Source of the DNA: Saccharicrinis fermentans DSM 9555 = JCM 21142
Lineage (GTDB): Bacteria; Bacteroidota; Bacteroidia; Bacteroidales; Marinilabiliaceae
Reading direction: 5' to 3'
NCBI RefSeq assembly: GCF_000517085.1
Contig: NZ_KI912107.1
Location: 1,426,398-1,490,397 of the forward strand
DNA: 64,000 nucleotides
Made by a program: the position numbers and the translations under genes
Shown: positions 40,835 through 51,151 of the stretch, in pieces
Position numbering within the stretch: the first letter of the stretch is position 1
Layout of the letters: every line of letters starts with the position of its first letter
The notes under the pieces: generated by a model
Databases searched by the model: none
Seen by the model: the letters and a program-made list of their open reading frames with translations, nothing else
What the model was told of the DNA's origin: nothing

Positions 40835-40958
40835 GTGTAAATAATAAGCCGTTGATTAAGCGAGCACAAAAATAGAATTTTATTTTACAATTACACACGT
40901 CCTACCGAAAAAAATGCGTCTAAAAATGAATTGCGCTGGTTTACAATAGGCTTTTTTT

Positions 40959-40966
40959 TATCTTTG
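40959..40966 (+). promoter_or_regulatory. Promoter -7 box of the TPR lipoprotein gene
   Basis: TATCTTTG matches TAnnTTTG exactly, 60 bp before ATG 41027. The nearest upstream TTG (40931-40933) is 25 bp away, longer than usual. Confidence 0.45.
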
Positions 40967-41026
40967 CCACTATCAAAAGAACTAGAACTATATAAAAAAA
41001 CAGTATTTAATTTTAAACAGATTTTT

Positions 41027-41905
41027 ATGAGATTAATAAAGGGTTTTATTGCAGTAAGCATATTATTAGGAGTCGTATATAGTTGTAGTCCTTTAAAAAA
41101 GATAGAGAGTGGCAAATCTGTTGCCATGGCATCTTACGCCGAACATAATTATTTACAGGCCTATGAGCAATTAACGGCATTAATTACCAGCTACCAAAGT
41201 GCCAAGTTAAAGGTGCCTGTTGATATTCTATTGAAGACTGCCGATTGTGCTGCCCAATTAAAAAAATACGATGTTGCCTCCGACTATTTTTCGCAATCAT
41301 TAGCGGATAGCATCACAATGACTGGAGTTAAAGGTTATATCGAAAATAGCAAAGCGGGAGGTAACATTGATATTTTAGCATCCGCATTAAACCAATATGC
41401 TATATTTTTAAATGAAAATGGTGAAGGACGTTATCTTGCTAAAGAGTTATTTGCGACTGCGTTGCGTACGAATGATCAGGAGTCCATATTAAAAGTGTAC
41501 CCAGATTTAGAGAAGCCCAATGAGGAAGAAAGTATGGCCTATTTGCTAGCTTTAGAAAAAGCCAATAAAAATAAAGAAGCTTTGACTTTTTGCAATCATC
41601 TGATAAAAGAAAATCCGGACTATAACCGGGCCAAAGAATGGAAAGCTATATATTATTATAATTTAGCAGAAGAAGGATATAAGAGAGAAATGGCCAAGTA
41701 TAATAAGAACAAAAACTATACAGCCTACGTTTATCTAAAACGTGATTTAAAAAAGGTTTCGGCCAACTATAGAGTGGCGAAAGGTCTTTTTGAGGATATA
41801 AGAAAACAATATCCATCTGAGAAAAAATATATCAAATATCTTAAAAACATTTATTTAAGATTAGAGATGAAACGAGAAGCTTCAGCAATGGAAAAACTTT
41901 TATAG
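41027..41905 (+). CDS. TPR-containing lipoprotein
   Basis: A 292-residue lipoprotein (V-Y-S-C, Cys20) from ATG 41027; an open extension to 40931 crosses the promoter box and is not used. The mature part is all-helical, with tetratricopeptide-type repeats (A-S-Y-A-E-H-N-Y-L-Q-A-Y-E-Q-L; A-A-Q-L-K-K-Y-D-V-A-S-D-Y-F; L-A-L-E-K-A-N-K-N-K-E-A-L-T-F). It probably scaffolds proteins at the envelope. It precedes purC by 23 bp, but a functional link is doubtful. Confidence 0.75.
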   Translation: MRLIKGFIAVSILLGVVYSCSPLKKIESGKSVAMASYAEHNYLQAYEQLTALITSYQSAKLKVPVDILLKTADCAAQLKKYDVASDYFSQSLADSITMTGVKGYIENSKAGGNIDILASALNQYAIFLNENGEGRYLAKELFATALRTNDQESILKVYPDLEKPNEEESMAYLLALEKANKNKEALTFCNHLIKENPDYNRAKEWKAIYYYNLAEEGYKREMAKYNKNKNYTAYVYLKRDLKKVSANYRVAKGLFEDIRKQYPSEKKYIKYLKNIYLRLEMKREASAMEKLL

Positions 41906-41928
41906 TAATAAATTATAATTTTTGAGAG

Positions 41929-42876
41929 ATGAGTAAGGCAATTGTTCAAAACGATTTCAATTTCCCAAAGCAAAAAGGGCATTATGTGGGAAAAGTTCGT
42001 GATGTATATAATATCGACGACCAGTATTTAGTGATGGTAGTGTCGGATAGGATTTCAGCTTTTGATGTGGTCCTGCCCGAAGGAGTTCCTTTTAAGGGAC
42101 AGGTTTTGAACCAGATTGCAGAAAAGTTTTTGGATGCTACCGCAGATATTGTTCCCAACTGGAAGATTGCGACACCAGACCCTATGGTCACTGTAGGTCA
42201 TATGTGTGAACCTTTCAAGGTGGAGATGGTTATACGTGGGTATTTGACCGGGCATGCCTGGCGAGAATATAAATCCGGAAAAAGAGAGCTATGTGGTATT
42301 CCATTACCCGAAGGAATGGTAGAAAACCAGAAGTTTGAGCATCCCATTATCACACCTACTACGAAGGCCGATGTGGGACATGACGAAGATATCTCTCGTG
42401 AAGAAATTTTAAAGCAAGGATTGGTGAGTGAGCAGGATTATCTTATGTTGGAAAAATATACACAAGAGTTATTTCAGCGAGGCACTGAGATGGCAGCCGA
42501 AAAAGGACTTATCTTAGTGGATACCAAATATGAGTTCGGTAAAAAGGATGGTAAAATATATCTCATCGATGAAATTCATACACCAGATTCATCACGTTAT
42601 TTTTATTCCGAAGGATTTCAGGAACGTTTAAATAAGGGAGAGCAGCAAAAACAATTGTCAAAAGAGTTTGTTCGTCAATGGCTTATTGAAAATGGTTTCC
42701 AAGGTAAGGAAGGGCAACAAGTGCCACAAATGACTCCTGAATATGTATCAAGTGTTTCGGAAAGATACATTGAACTATATGAACAAATTACAGGAGATAA
42801 GTTTGTAAAGGCTGAGGGTGATAATATAGCTGCCCGTATCGAAAAAAATGTAAATGATTATCTGGCTAGCTTATAA
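41929..42876 (+). CDS. purC: Phosphoribosylaminoimidazole-succinocarboxamide synthase
   Basis: A 315-residue SAICAR synthetase, the step of purine synthesis joining CAIR and aspartate. [15 protein letters not shown]-binding start, [27 protein letters not shown], and [11 protein letters not shown] are family signatures. The length is that of the long bacterial/eukaryotic-type enzyme. A hairpin follows. Confidence 0.96.
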   Translation: MSKAIVQNDFNFPKQKGHYVGKVRDVYNIDDQYLVMVVSDRISAFDVVLPEGVPFKGQVLNQIAEKFLDATADIVPNWKIATPDPMVTVGHMCEPFKVEMVIRGYLTGHAWREYKSGKRELCGIPLPEGMVENQKFEHPIITPTTKADVGHDEDISREEILKQGLVSEQDYLMLEKYTQELFQRGTEMAAEKGLILVDTKYEFGKKDGKIYLIDEIHTPDSSRYFYSEGFQERLNKGEQQKQLSKEFVRQWLIENGFQGKEGQQVPQMTPEYVSSVSERYIELYEQITGDKFVKAEGDNIAARIEKNVNDYLASL

Positions 42877-42899
42877 TGGTTGATACCTTAAAAAAGATA

Positions 42900-42932
42900 A
42901 AAGGATGTTTCGATTTGTTCGGAACATCCTTT
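42900..42932 (+). terminator. Terminator after purC
   Basis: AAAGGATGTT and AACATCCTTT form a 10-bp stem with a 13-base loop, followed by AGTTTTA, 23 bp after the purC stop. Confidence 0.7.
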
Positions 42933-43021
42933 AGTTTTATCGTTCTGTATTTGATGATTGATAGTTTGCATTCCTCATGGATATTGCTCACTTACAAATA
43001 GATGGTTATATAGGGTTTGAG

Positions 43022-43660
43022 TTATTGACGCTCGTTGGACAGTATTTCGGTAAGCGGGTTGATCAATCCAGTTTCCAAGTCAAATATCCAGCCATGCAAT
43101 TGCAATTCTTGGCCCTTGTCCCAAGCGTGTTGCACAATAGAGGTCAAAGCAAGTTTTTCAATTTGTCGTTCTACATTTATCTCACATAGGCGGTTGATTC
43201 TTTGTTTTTCGTCATCCAGAGCCATGATTTCGGCTTTGTTTTTTTTATAAGAATCTTTAATGCCCGACAGCCAGTCTCCCAGGTATTCATCGTTATTCCT
43301 TTCCATGGCTGCAATAACACCACCACAACCGTAGTGACCACATACTACGATGTGTTTAACTTTTAAATAATCAACCGCATATTTAATAACACTCATGATG
43401 TTTGAATCGTTGGTGATTATTTGATTGGCAATATTCCTGTGAACAAATAACTCTCCTGGTTCTGTTTGAGAAACGCCAGCAGCTGGAACCCTGCTGTCTG
43501 AGCAACCAATCCATAGATAATCAGGAGACTGTCCCAAGGCCAGACGCTTAAAATAATCCTTATCCTCCTTTAGCATGGTTTGTGCCCAAACTTTATTAGC
43601 TATTAAAATATCGTCGTACGATTTTATTCTTTTTTCAACGTGATTTTTATCTATTCGCAT
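43022..43660 (-). CDS. can: Beta-class carbonic anhydrase
   Basis: A 212-residue carbonic anhydrase interconverting CO2 and bicarbonate. Zinc ligands and catalytic dyad: I-G-C-S-D-S-R-V-P-A (Cys, Asp, Arg) and V-V-C-G-H-Y-G-C-G-G-V (His, Cys). The length is typical for the Can type. Single gene, convergent with purC. Confidence 0.95.
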   Translation of the reverse strand: MRIDKNHVEKRIKSYDDILIANKVWAQTMLKEDKDYFKRLALGQSPDYLWIGCSDSRVPAAGVSQTEPGELFVHRNIANQIITNDSNIMSVIKYAVDYLKVKHIVVCGHYGCGGVIAAMERNNDEYLGDWLSGIKDSYKKNKAEIMALDDEKQRINRLCEINVERQIEKLALTSIVQHAWDKGQELQLHGWIFDLETGLINPLTEILSNERQ

Positions 43661-43816
43661 GGTTTTGATATAATGGTCAAATGTAACATGTATAGTTTTT
43701 ACCTATTGTCTGACTAAATATAACACTAAGTAGTTTATTTAAGTGATAATAAGAAAAATTGTTTAGTTCAAAACTAAATTATTAATATTCTACTTTAGAT
43801 GATAAGTTTAATTAGT

Positions 43817-43824
43817 TAACTTTG
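43817..43824 (+). promoter_or_regulatory. Possible -7 box of the AsmA-like gene
   Basis: TAACTTTG matches TAnnTTTG, 60 bp before ATG 43884. At 20-bp spacing the upstream triplet is TTT rather than TTG. Confidence 0.4.
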
Positions 43825-43883
43825 ATTACGTAATTTTCGAAAATGAATTTGTTATTAATAGCATAATAAAACCACATAGTACA

Positions 43884-46373
43884 ATGAAGAAGTTTTTAAA
43901 AATCACCGTTGGAATATTTCTTTTTATTCTATTATTATTAATTGTTACGCCCTTGTTTTTTAAAGGGAAGATCGAACGATTGGTGAAAGAAGAAATTAAT
44001 AATCAACTAGCGGCTCAGGTCGATTGGGGTAATTTTTCTCTTTCGTTGATCAAGCATTTTCCCAATGTGTCGGTGGGGATGTCGGAGTTAAGTGTTGTTG
44101 GTGTTGAAAAATTTCAGGGCGATACCTTGCTATACCTGGATGACTTTTCTTTATCTGCTGATTTGATGAGTGCTATTGGAGGAAGTCTGTCGGTAGAGCA
44201 TATTCTGATTGATAAGCCTTTGGTTCGAGCAAAGGTGTTGGCCGACTCTACCGTTAACTGGGATATTGTTAAGGCCAGTGAACTAGCTGAGGAAGAAATT
44301 GATACATTAGAAAGTGAGAATAGTGATTTTACCATTAATTTAAAAAGTTTTGAAATCAATGATGCGGTCATAAGTTATGAAGATCAAACCATGGATCTAG
44401 ATGCTGAAATTCAACATCTCAATTTAGATCTATCTGGCGATATGTCGGCAGCTACCACTCAATTACAGTTAGAAAGTTCTATTGATGCAGTGAATGTCAC
44501 AATGGAAAATACCAAGTATATGAATAAGGTAAAAGTTAGTCTGGTGGCTGGAATACTTGCAGATATGACTAATATGGTGTTCTCCTTTGAGGAAAATGAT
44601 TTGATGGTAAACGATCTAAATCTAGGCTTTGATGGGAGTGTGGGTATGCTTGATGAAGGTTATCAGCTGGATGTGAAGCTCGCTGCAAAAGAAACGACAT
44701 TTAAATCACTGTTGGCTTTGATTCCCAAGGAGTTTTTGACAGATCTGGAAAATGTTCAAACAACAGGAACGCTGGCTTTAGAGGCGAGTGCAAAAGGAAT
44801 TTACAAAGACGCAGATAATTTACCTGCTTTTGATGCTGTTTTAAGGGTTGAGAATGGTCAAATTAAGTATCCCGACCTGCCTAAGTCCATTAACGATATC
44901 AATATCTCAGTACTTGCCCATAACACTGGAGGATCGCCGGATAATACCATTACAAATATTGAAAAATTTCATTTTGAGTTGGGCCAAAATCCTTTTGATG
45001 CTTCTCTAATGTTAATGACTCCTGTAAGTAATGCACAATTTAAAGGAGGAATGGTTGGCGTGATTGATTTAGGATCATTAAAAGACGCTATTCCATTGGA
45101 TAGCTTCGATATAAAAGGAATTGTAGATGCGGATGTGACTTTGGATGGTAACATGGCCATGATCGAAAAGGAAAACTATGAGGCGGTGCAAGTGAATGGA
45201 CAAATGAAACTGGACGACTTCTACTATTCAAGTGCCGATTTACCTGATGTAATCATTAGTCAGGCGTTGATGTCATTCAGTCCACAAAAAATATCTTTAA
45301 ATAAATTTGAGTGTAAGGTGGGGAGATCCGATTTTGCTTTAAGTGGCAAAATAGAAAATTATTTGCCTTATATATTTAAAGATGAAACCATTAGGGGTTC
45401 TTTAAAGCATTCTTCGAAGCTGTTGGATGTGAATGAGTTTTTGGTTGGTATGGATGAAGAAGAATCTGTAGGTGCAGAAGATACAACGGCACTCGAATTA
45501 ATGGAGGTACCGAAAAATATTGATTTCGTTTTTACATCTACATTTGGAAAGATCTTATATGATAAACTTACCATAGATAATACGAAGGGGCAGGTTACGG
45601 TGCGAGATGGCAAAGTGGTACTTAATGGAGTATCAATGGACCTACTTGATGGAGGAATGAAGATGGTCGGCGAGTACAATACGCAAAATGTAAAGAAACC
45701 TTTCGTTGATTTTAATTTTGATGCGAGTAATATTGATATTACAAAAACAGCTAATTCATTTAGTGTGATTGATTCTTTGATGCCCATTGCTAAAAACTCC
45801 AAAGGAAAAGTTTCTGCGGACTTTAAGTACAATAGTTTGCTTGATAGTACGATGATGCCAATTATTGCCTCTATTACCGGAGGTGGAAATCTCAAATCAA
45901 AATCTATTGAGGTAAGCAATTCCAAAGTGCTGAATAATATGGCTGATCTGCTTAAAAAGGATAAGTACCGGACAATGAAAGCAGAAGATTTGAACATTAA
46001 TTTTATCATGAAAGATGGTAAAATCATTGTTGAGCCTTTTACGGCCAAGGTGTTTGATAGTAAGATAGAGGTGAGTGGAGAACAAGGCTTTGATCAATCA
46101 TTAAATTATGTGGTGAAAGCACCCGTTTCTCGCAAGGATATAGCAGGAGCAATGAGTTTGTTGGGCGGTAGTTTTGCATCTTCCGGCGAAGATGTAATTA
46201 TCGATGTGATTGTAAAAGGGACGGCTATGGATCCAAAACTGAGTCTAGATCTTTCCGAGGCGCAAAAACAAGTAGGGAAGGAGTTGGAAAAGGAAGCAGG
46301 AAAGGTAGTGAAGGAGATTTTAAAAGATGATAAGGTAAAAAATGCCATTGAAGGTTTCTTTAAAAAGAAATAA
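43884..46373 (+). CDS. AsmA-family protein
   Basis: An 829-residue protein with one N-terminal membrane anchor (about 5-26) and a very long beta-rich periplasmic part of the AsmA/TamB-like type: F-P-N-V-S-V-G-M-S-E-L-S-V-V-G near the start and the AsmA C-terminal region with S-I-T-G-G-G-N-L-K-S-K-S-I-E-V. Such proteins are thought to bridge the periplasm and move phospholipid to the outer membrane. Monocistronic, ending in a strong terminator. Confidence 0.85.
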   Translation: MKKFLKITVGIFLFILLLLIVTPLFFKGKIERLVKEEINNQLAAQVDWGNFSLSLIKHFPNVSVGMSELSVVGVEKFQGDTLLYLDDFSLSADLMSAIGGSLSVEHILIDKPLVRAKVLADSTVNWDIVKASELAEEEIDTLESENSDFTINLKSFEINDAVISYEDQTMDLDAEIQHLNLDLSGDMSAATTQLQLESSIDAVNVTMENTKYMNKVKVSLVAGILADMTNMVFSFEENDLMVNDLNLGFDGSVGMLDEGYQLDVKLAAKETTFKSLLALIPKEFLTDLENVQTTGTLALEASAKGIYKDADNLPAFDAVLRVENGQIKYPDLPKSINDINISVLAHNTGGSPDNTITNIEKFHFELGQNPFDASLMLMTPVSNAQFKGGMVGVIDLGSLKDAIPLDSFDIKGIVDADVTLDGNMAMIEKENYEAVQVNGQMKLDDFYYSSADLPDVIISQALMSFSPQKISLNKFECKVGRSDFALSGKIENYLPYIFKDETIRGSLKHSSKLLDVNEFLVGMDEEESVGAEDTTALELMEVPKNIDFVFTSTFGKILYDKLTIDNTKGQVTVRDGKVVLNGVSMDLLDGGMKMVGEYNTQNVKKPFVDFNFDASNIDITKTANSFSVIDSLMPIAKNSKGKVSADFKYNSLLDSTMMPIIASITGGGNLKSKSIEVSNSKVLNNMADLLKKDKYRTMKAEDLNINFIMKDGKIIVEPFTAKVFDSKIEVSGEQGFDQSLNYVVKAPVSRKDIAGAMSLLGGSFASSGEDVIIDVIVKGTAMDPKLSLDLSEAQKQVGKELEKEAGKVVKEILKDDKVKNAIEGFFKKK

Positions 46374-46381
46374 TAAAAAAC

Positions 46382-46414
46382 CTCGTTGGGATATCATCCT
46401 AACGAGTTTTTTTT
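46382..46414 (+). terminator. Rho-independent terminator of the AsmA-like gene
   Basis: CTCGTTGGGAT and ATCCTAACGAG pair over 11 positions with one mismatch around ATC, followed by eight T. Confidence 0.85.
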
Positions 46415-46650
46415 ATGTTTCATTTGATTTAACCCGGATGATAAAAGCATTAGAAGGTTTTATTCATTAAGGTTATGAGATTCTCAAAAAATGACATATT
46501 TACAATAGTTAAAGAACCCTATGATTTAGTAGGTGATAAAAGTAATAGCAAGATAGACTATTACTGAAAAATTAATTAATTCGTAATAGATTTTCTAATA
46601 CATTTTCCGGGTTCAGTATTAACCTTATTCCCCATTGGGTTGAATTTTAG

Positions 46651-46686
46651 ACACTGACCATTCAATTACAATTGAATGGTCAGTGT
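46651..46686. repeat. Perfect 17-bp inverted repeat
   Basis: ACACTGACCATTCAATT and its exact complement around a 2-base centre (AC). It lies 23 bp beyond the AbgT-type transporter stop and could stop transcription from the minus strand, though no T run follows. Confidence 0.75.
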
Positions 46687-46708
46687 ACAACGAGGATGGA
46701 AATTTTGT

Positions 46709-48241
46709 TTAAGGCATATGATAATATATTTCGGCTCCTGGTCCAAGGGGTAGACCTGTCAATAACCACACCACCAATAGTAATATCCAGGCAATTAAAA
46801 ATACAATTGTATATGGAAGCATGGTAGCGATAATCGTTCCTATTCCAGCTTGAGGATTGTATTTTTGTACAAAAGCAATGATGAGCGCATAAAAACTCAT
46901 CATGGGTGATATCACGTTGGTCACGCTGTCTCCAATCCTATAGACCACCTGCGAAAGTTCCGGAGAATAGCCCATGATCATAAACATAGGAATAAAAATA
47001 GGGGCAAGAATAGCCCATTTGGCTGAGGCACTGCCCATGAGCATATTGATCACCGCAGAAAGTAATATAAATAATATCATGAGTGGTATCAGACCAATAT
47101 TGGTGGACATGAGCAGGTCGGCTCCTTTGACAGCAAGTATAATGCCTAAGTTACTCCATTTGAAATAAGCAACAAACTGTGCCGCAAAGAACACAAGAAC
47201 AAGATACGATGCCAGGGTTTTCATGGATTTACCCATCCCATTCATGATGTCCGCATCATTTTTAAAGGTCTTGGTTATAAAACCATATACCAGTCCCAAT
47301 GCACCAGCCACGATAAATAGCATGGCTACTACACCTTTTATTAAAGGAGAATTAAGTATGCCGCCATCATCGCCACGTAAAAAACCTCTTGATGGAATAA
47401 TTCCTATTAATATGAGCGAAAATACCAGGGTAAAGCCCAACAGTACATATTTAAGCGCTTTTTTTTCTAATACATTTAGTTTTTCAAAATTTTCCTCTTT
47501 GTCTTCTTGGTTTTGTACATAAGGGCCTAACCTTGGTTCTACCACACGTTCTGTTACCAATGTCCCAGCAAAAGCAATGACAAACGTAGAGGCCACCATG
47601 AAATAATAATTGGCGGTGGCATTTACTTGGTAACTGGCATCCAAAATATGTGCAGCTTCCTGTGAAAGCCCGGCTAATAATGGATCTACCGTACCTAATA
47701 CTAGATTGGCGCTGAAGCCTCCGGATACGCCAGCAAAAGCTGCTGCCATACCAGCAATGGGATGTCTACCTACGGCCATGAAAATAACCCCTGCCAGGGG
47801 AATTAATAATACATACCCCACATCGGAGGCAAGGTTAGAGAGTATGCCTGTGAAAACTAAGATAAAAGTGAGAAGATGTTTTTTTGTATTGAGCACCAGC
47901 AAGCGTATTATGGCACTAATTAGTCCGCTTTGTTCCGCAATTCCAATTCCTAGCATAGCTACCAATACAATGCCCAATGGAGCAAAGCCGGTATAGTTAT
48001 CTACCATTTCTAAAATAATGCGGTGTAGTCCGTCGCGGGAAAGCAGATTGACAGGAACAATGGTTTCCTTGGTGCCAGGATGAATCACTTCCCATTGTAG
48101 AAAGCTTCCTAGCGCAGAAAACAATATGGCGGCTAATGCAAATAGGGCAAAAAGGGTAGCCGGATGTGGAAGCGCGTTTCCTGCTCTTTCTGTCCAATTG
48201 AGCATCTTTTCAAATATACCTTTCGGAGGTGTACCATTCAT
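46709..48241 (-). CDS. AbgT-family transporter
   Basis: A 510-residue membrane protein of the AbgT family (p-aminobenzoyl-glutamate importers and sulfonamide exporters). L-P-H-P-A-T-L-F-A-L-F near the N-terminus, G-I-A-E-Q-S-G-L-I, G-G-F-S-A-N-L-V-L-G-T-V-D-P-L-L, and M-G-S-A-S-A-K-W-A-I-L-A-P-I-F-I-P-M are conserved. Length and ~11-13 hydrophobic segments fit. The direction and substrate in this organism are unknown. Confidence 0.92.
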   Translation of the reverse strand: MNGTPPKGIFEKMLNWTERAGNALPHPATLFALFALAAILFSALGSFLQWEVIHPGTKETIVPVNLLSRDGLHRIILEMVDNYTGFAPLGIVLVAMLGIGIAEQSGLISAIIRLLVLNTKKHLLTFILVFTGILSNLASDVGYVLLIPLAGVIFMAVGRHPIAGMAAAFAGVSGGFSANLVLGTVDPLLAGLSQEAAHILDASYQVNATANYYFMVASTFVIAFAGTLVTERVVEPRLGPYVQNQEDKEENFEKLNVLEKKALKYVLLGFTLVFSLILIGIIPSRGFLRGDDGGILNSPLIKGVVAMLFIVAGALGLVYGFITKTFKNDADIMNGMGKSMKTLASYLVLVFFAAQFVAYFKWSNLGIILAVKGADLLMSTNIGLIPLMILFILLSAVINMLMGSASAKWAILAPIFIPMFMIMGYSPELSQVVYRIGDSVTNVISPMMSFYALIIAFVQKYNPQAGIGTIIATMLPYTIVFLIAWILLLVVWLLTGLPLGPGAEIYYHMP

Positions 48242-48428
48242 AATTTATTGGTTTAAATTGAATAGTAATCAATATAAGAAAATAATTGCTAATGTGCTTT
48301 CTAGTAGCCTATAATCCAATATTATCTTGCCAATTACCAGGTGTTACATAGGTTTTGACTTTTTTGCGACATTAATATGTTCTTATAATTGTATAACCAG
48401 AAAGGGGTATTTGTCTTGCTCCTTATCT

Positions 48429-49661
48429 TTAGTATTTGCTCTGTGTTGATTCTTCTCCTCTGTAGAGTAATGAGCTGTCACCATAGCTTAAAAACCTAAA
48501 GTCATGAGTTAAGGCATAATCATAAATCCTTTTCCAATTATCTCCTTTGGTAAAGGCAGAAACAAGCAATAATAAGGTGCTATTTGGTTGATGAAAATTG
48601 GTGATCAGTCTGTTAACGACTTTAAAATCGTAGCCAGGAGCAATTAAAATTCCTGTATGGCTTTCAAGAATGTTCCTTTTTTCATCAATTAAATATTGTT
48701 TCAGTCTGCCAATCGCTTCTTGTAAATTGTAATGTTGTGGCAGGTGGTAGGCATCCCATTGATTAACATATAGTTCGTTTTTATTTTCCAATAATTTTAC
48801 ACCCAGCCAATATAAACTCTCTAGTGTACGAACGGTAGTGGTTCCTACACTAGTAATATCCTCTTCGTATTTTAAAATAAGATCCAGTGTTGGCATATCC
48901 ACAAAAAAATGTTCAATATGCATTTCATGCTCACCTATCAATGCAGACTTCACAGGTTTGAAAGTGCCTGCTCCTACATGTAAGGTAACCGGAGCTGTGT
49001 GTATATTGTTTTTTCTTATTTGGGCTAATATCTCATCTGTAAAATGGAGTCCTGCCGTAGGTGCCGCTACTGAGCCTTTATGGTTTGAGTAAACGGTTTG
49101 ATAACGAAAAGTATCTATTGCTTCTGATTTACGATTCAAGTATGGCGGAATTGGAATGTTGCCTATGGCATCAAGCAGGTCACCAAAGCTCACATCTTTG
49201 CTATTCCAGCAGAATTGGATAAGTTGAGTATCTTCCATATTTTTTTCACGTGAAATACTTAGGTGGACTTCAGTTCCATTTACATAGATGTCTCTTGATA
49301 AGCTTCCTTCTTTCCATTTTTTTGAATTTCCAACAATGCACTTCCATGTAGCTTTTTCTTTTGCCTGAAAAATCATGGCAATGTCAGATGGTTCCACAGG
49401 CTCCAAACAAAATATTTCAATATTTGCTCCGGTTTGTTTTTGAAAATTTAAACGGGCTTGTATTACTTTGGTATTGTTGAATAACAGCAGACTATTAGGG
49501 GGTAATAATGAGGATATATCATTAAAACTGTATTCCCTAATGTTTTGATTAAAAACCAGTAGTTTTGAATCTGATCTGTTTTGTAAGGGGTATTTGGCAA
49601 TTTTATTTTCGGGTAGTTCGTATGTATAATCTTCAATCCTTATGGCCTGTGTATTCATCAT
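48429..49661 (-). CDS. queA: S-adenosylmethionine:tRNA ribosyltransferase-isomerase
   Basis: QueA, which transfers ribose from SAM to preQ1 in tRNA, making epoxyqueuosine. Y-E-L-P-E-N-K-I-A-K-Y-P near the start, L-L-F-N-N-T-K-V-I-Q-A-R, S-V-A-A-P-T-A-G-L-H-F-T and L-H-V-G-A-G-T-F-K-P-V are signatures. The frame is open to 49679, but a TATTTTTG promoter-like box at 49681-49688 favours the start at 49661 or 49658 (M-M-N-T). Length ~410, slightly over the classical 350, as in other Bacteroidota. Confidence 0.93.
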   Translation of the reverse strand: MMNTQAIRIEDYTYELPENKIAKYPLQNRSDSKLLVFNQNIREYSFNDISSLLPPNSLLLFNNTKVIQARLNFQKQTGANIEIFCLEPVEPSDIAMIFQAKEKATWKCIVGNSKKWKEGSLSRDIYVNGTEVHLSISREKNMEDTQLIQFCWNSKDVSFGDLLDAIGNIPIPPYLNRKSEAIDTFRYQTVYSNHKGSVAAPTAGLHFTDEILAQIRKNNIHTAPVTLHVGAGTFKPVKSALIGEHEMHIEHFFVDMPTLDLILKYEEDITSVGTTTVRTLESLYWLGVKLLENKNELYVNQWDAYHLPQHYNLQEAIGRLKQYLIDEKRNILESHTGILIAPGYDFKVVNRLITNFHQPNSTLLLLVSAFTKGDNWKRIYDYALTHDFRFLSYGDSSLLYRGEESTQSKY

Positions 49662-49679
49662 TCTTAAATTATTTCGCAT

Positions 49680-50120
49680 GCAAAAATAAAAAATTAGCCC
49701 GGTTTATACTTAGGTATTCGAATTTAATAAACCTATATTTGTGATGCGCAAGCAATAATACTTGTTATTATATAGGGGCTTTACATCAGGGGGTGGCCAC
49801 GAGATATTAGCAGCGAATACAGGAGGGGGGAGGAAGTACGATTGATGCTGTATAAGATTGGGGTCTGTATTATAAAGACAGAATCTAATTTAGTTGTTGC
49901 TAATTGGTTTATTGTTAAGTATGTATATCCTTATTGTTCAGTAGTAAGTGTCTGCTTGTGATGATGTCTTAGGAAATCATCATTGATGAAGAAGGATAAG
50001 ATGAAATGTACAAATGAAGTATAAACCAGGATGACTGTAAAACATTGTCAGACGACACAGGTAAAGGATGGGTGTTTTACAGCTAATCAGATTTTGATAA
50101 ATTACAAACAATATATACAA
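49680..50120. other. Intergenic, about 440 bp, no gene seen
   Basis: Between divergent queA and the Smr gene. It contains a purine-rich GC patch at about 49785-49840 and otherwise AT-rich sequence. The 90-bp open extension in front of ATG 50121 does not look coding. No RNA gene recognised. Confidence 0.5.
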
Positions 50121-51119
50121 ATGAAAATTTCGGTCGGAGATAAAGTAAGATTTTTAAATGAAGTAGGCGGAGGAGTTGTTAGTCGTACAGAAGGAGACAA
50201 AATGATATATGTGCTGGATGAAGATGGATTTGAAGTCCCGGCCCTCAGAACAGAAGTGGTTATTGTTGGTAAAAAAGCGACAGTAGATACACCAGCTAAT
50301 CAAACTTCCCAAGTTGAACCAGACGGTTATGAGTTCGAAGAGAGTCCTGAAGAAGGAGAACCCAAGTTAATGCTAGCTTGCACCAGAGATGAGAGTTTAA
50401 CAGGTAATATTCGTTTGTATTTAGTAAATGATTCAAACTTTTTTGTTTTTTATACGATCGGTCGTTATAACAATGCTAAAATAAGTAATGCTTATCATGG
50501 CGTTGTTGAACCTAACACCAAAATAGCGCTGGATAATATGGCTATTCATTATGTGGATGGGGTTGAATATGAATGTCAGCTAATGCTATTCCGAAAAAGT
50601 AAGGAGTATACGCCTTATAAACCTTTGGTGAAAAAAATTAAATTATCAGGTTCTAAACTGTTAAAAGACAATAGTTATGTGAGCAATGACTATATGGACG
50701 ATAAGGCCCTGTTGGTATATTTAGTGAAAGACACCTTTGAGAAAAAACTGGAGGAGTTGTCTGCCAAGGATATTAAAAATGTGGTGGCTCAAAAAGAACA
50801 AAAGCCAAAAGGGAAAAAGGCTGTACGAAGGAATGATAAAGAAATTTTGGAAGTAGATTTACACATCCATGAGCTTTTGGATGATACAAGAGGTATGTCA
50901 AATAAAGAAATGCTGGAGTATCAGTTGACTAAGTTTCACGAAATAATGAAAGAAAATAAAAATCAAGCCAATCGCAAAATTGTATTTATTCATGGAAAGG
51001 GTAACGGAATTCTTAAATCAGAAATCATTAAAAATTTGAAAAAAAATTATACTTGGCATAGTTATCAAGATGCCTCGTTTGAACAATACGGCTTTGGAGC
51101 GACCATGGTCACCATATAA
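50121..51119 (+). CDS. DUF2027 and Smr-domain protein
   Basis: A 333-residue protein typical of Bacteroidota. The N-terminal part (M-K-I-S-V-G-D-K-V-R-F-L-N-E-V-G-G-G-V-V) is the MutS2-like KOW-type region of DUF2027. A middle beta domain (about 85-215) and a C-terminal Smr domain follow, with E-V-D-L-H-I-H-E and F-I-H-G-K-G-N-G-I-L-K. Smr domains are nucleases or nucleic-acid binders, often on collided ribosomes or branched DNA. The start at 50121 is chosen because homology begins there. Confidence 0.85.
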   Translation: MKISVGDKVRFLNEVGGGVVSRTEGDKMIYVLDEDGFEVPALRTEVVIVGKKATVDTPANQTSQVEPDGYEFEESPEEGEPKLMLACTRDESLTGNIRLYLVNDSNFFVFYTIGRYNNAKISNAYHGVVEPNTKIALDNMAIHYVDGVEYECQLMLFRKSKEYTPYKPLVKKIKLSGSKLLKDNSYVSNDYMDDKALLVYLVKDTFEKKLEELSAKDIKNVVAQKEQKPKGKKAVRRNDKEILEVDLHIHELLDDTRGMSNKEMLEYQLTKFHEIMKENKNQANRKIVFIHGKGNGILKSEIIKNLKKNYTWHSYQDASFEQYGFGATMVTI

Positions 51120-51151
51120 AAAGAAGTCTGAAAATGCATTTCTTACAAAGA

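Noticed and set aside
40931-41026. Longer start for the TPR lipoprotein
   Set aside because: The extension precedes the lipoprotein signal and contains the TATCTTTG promoter box.
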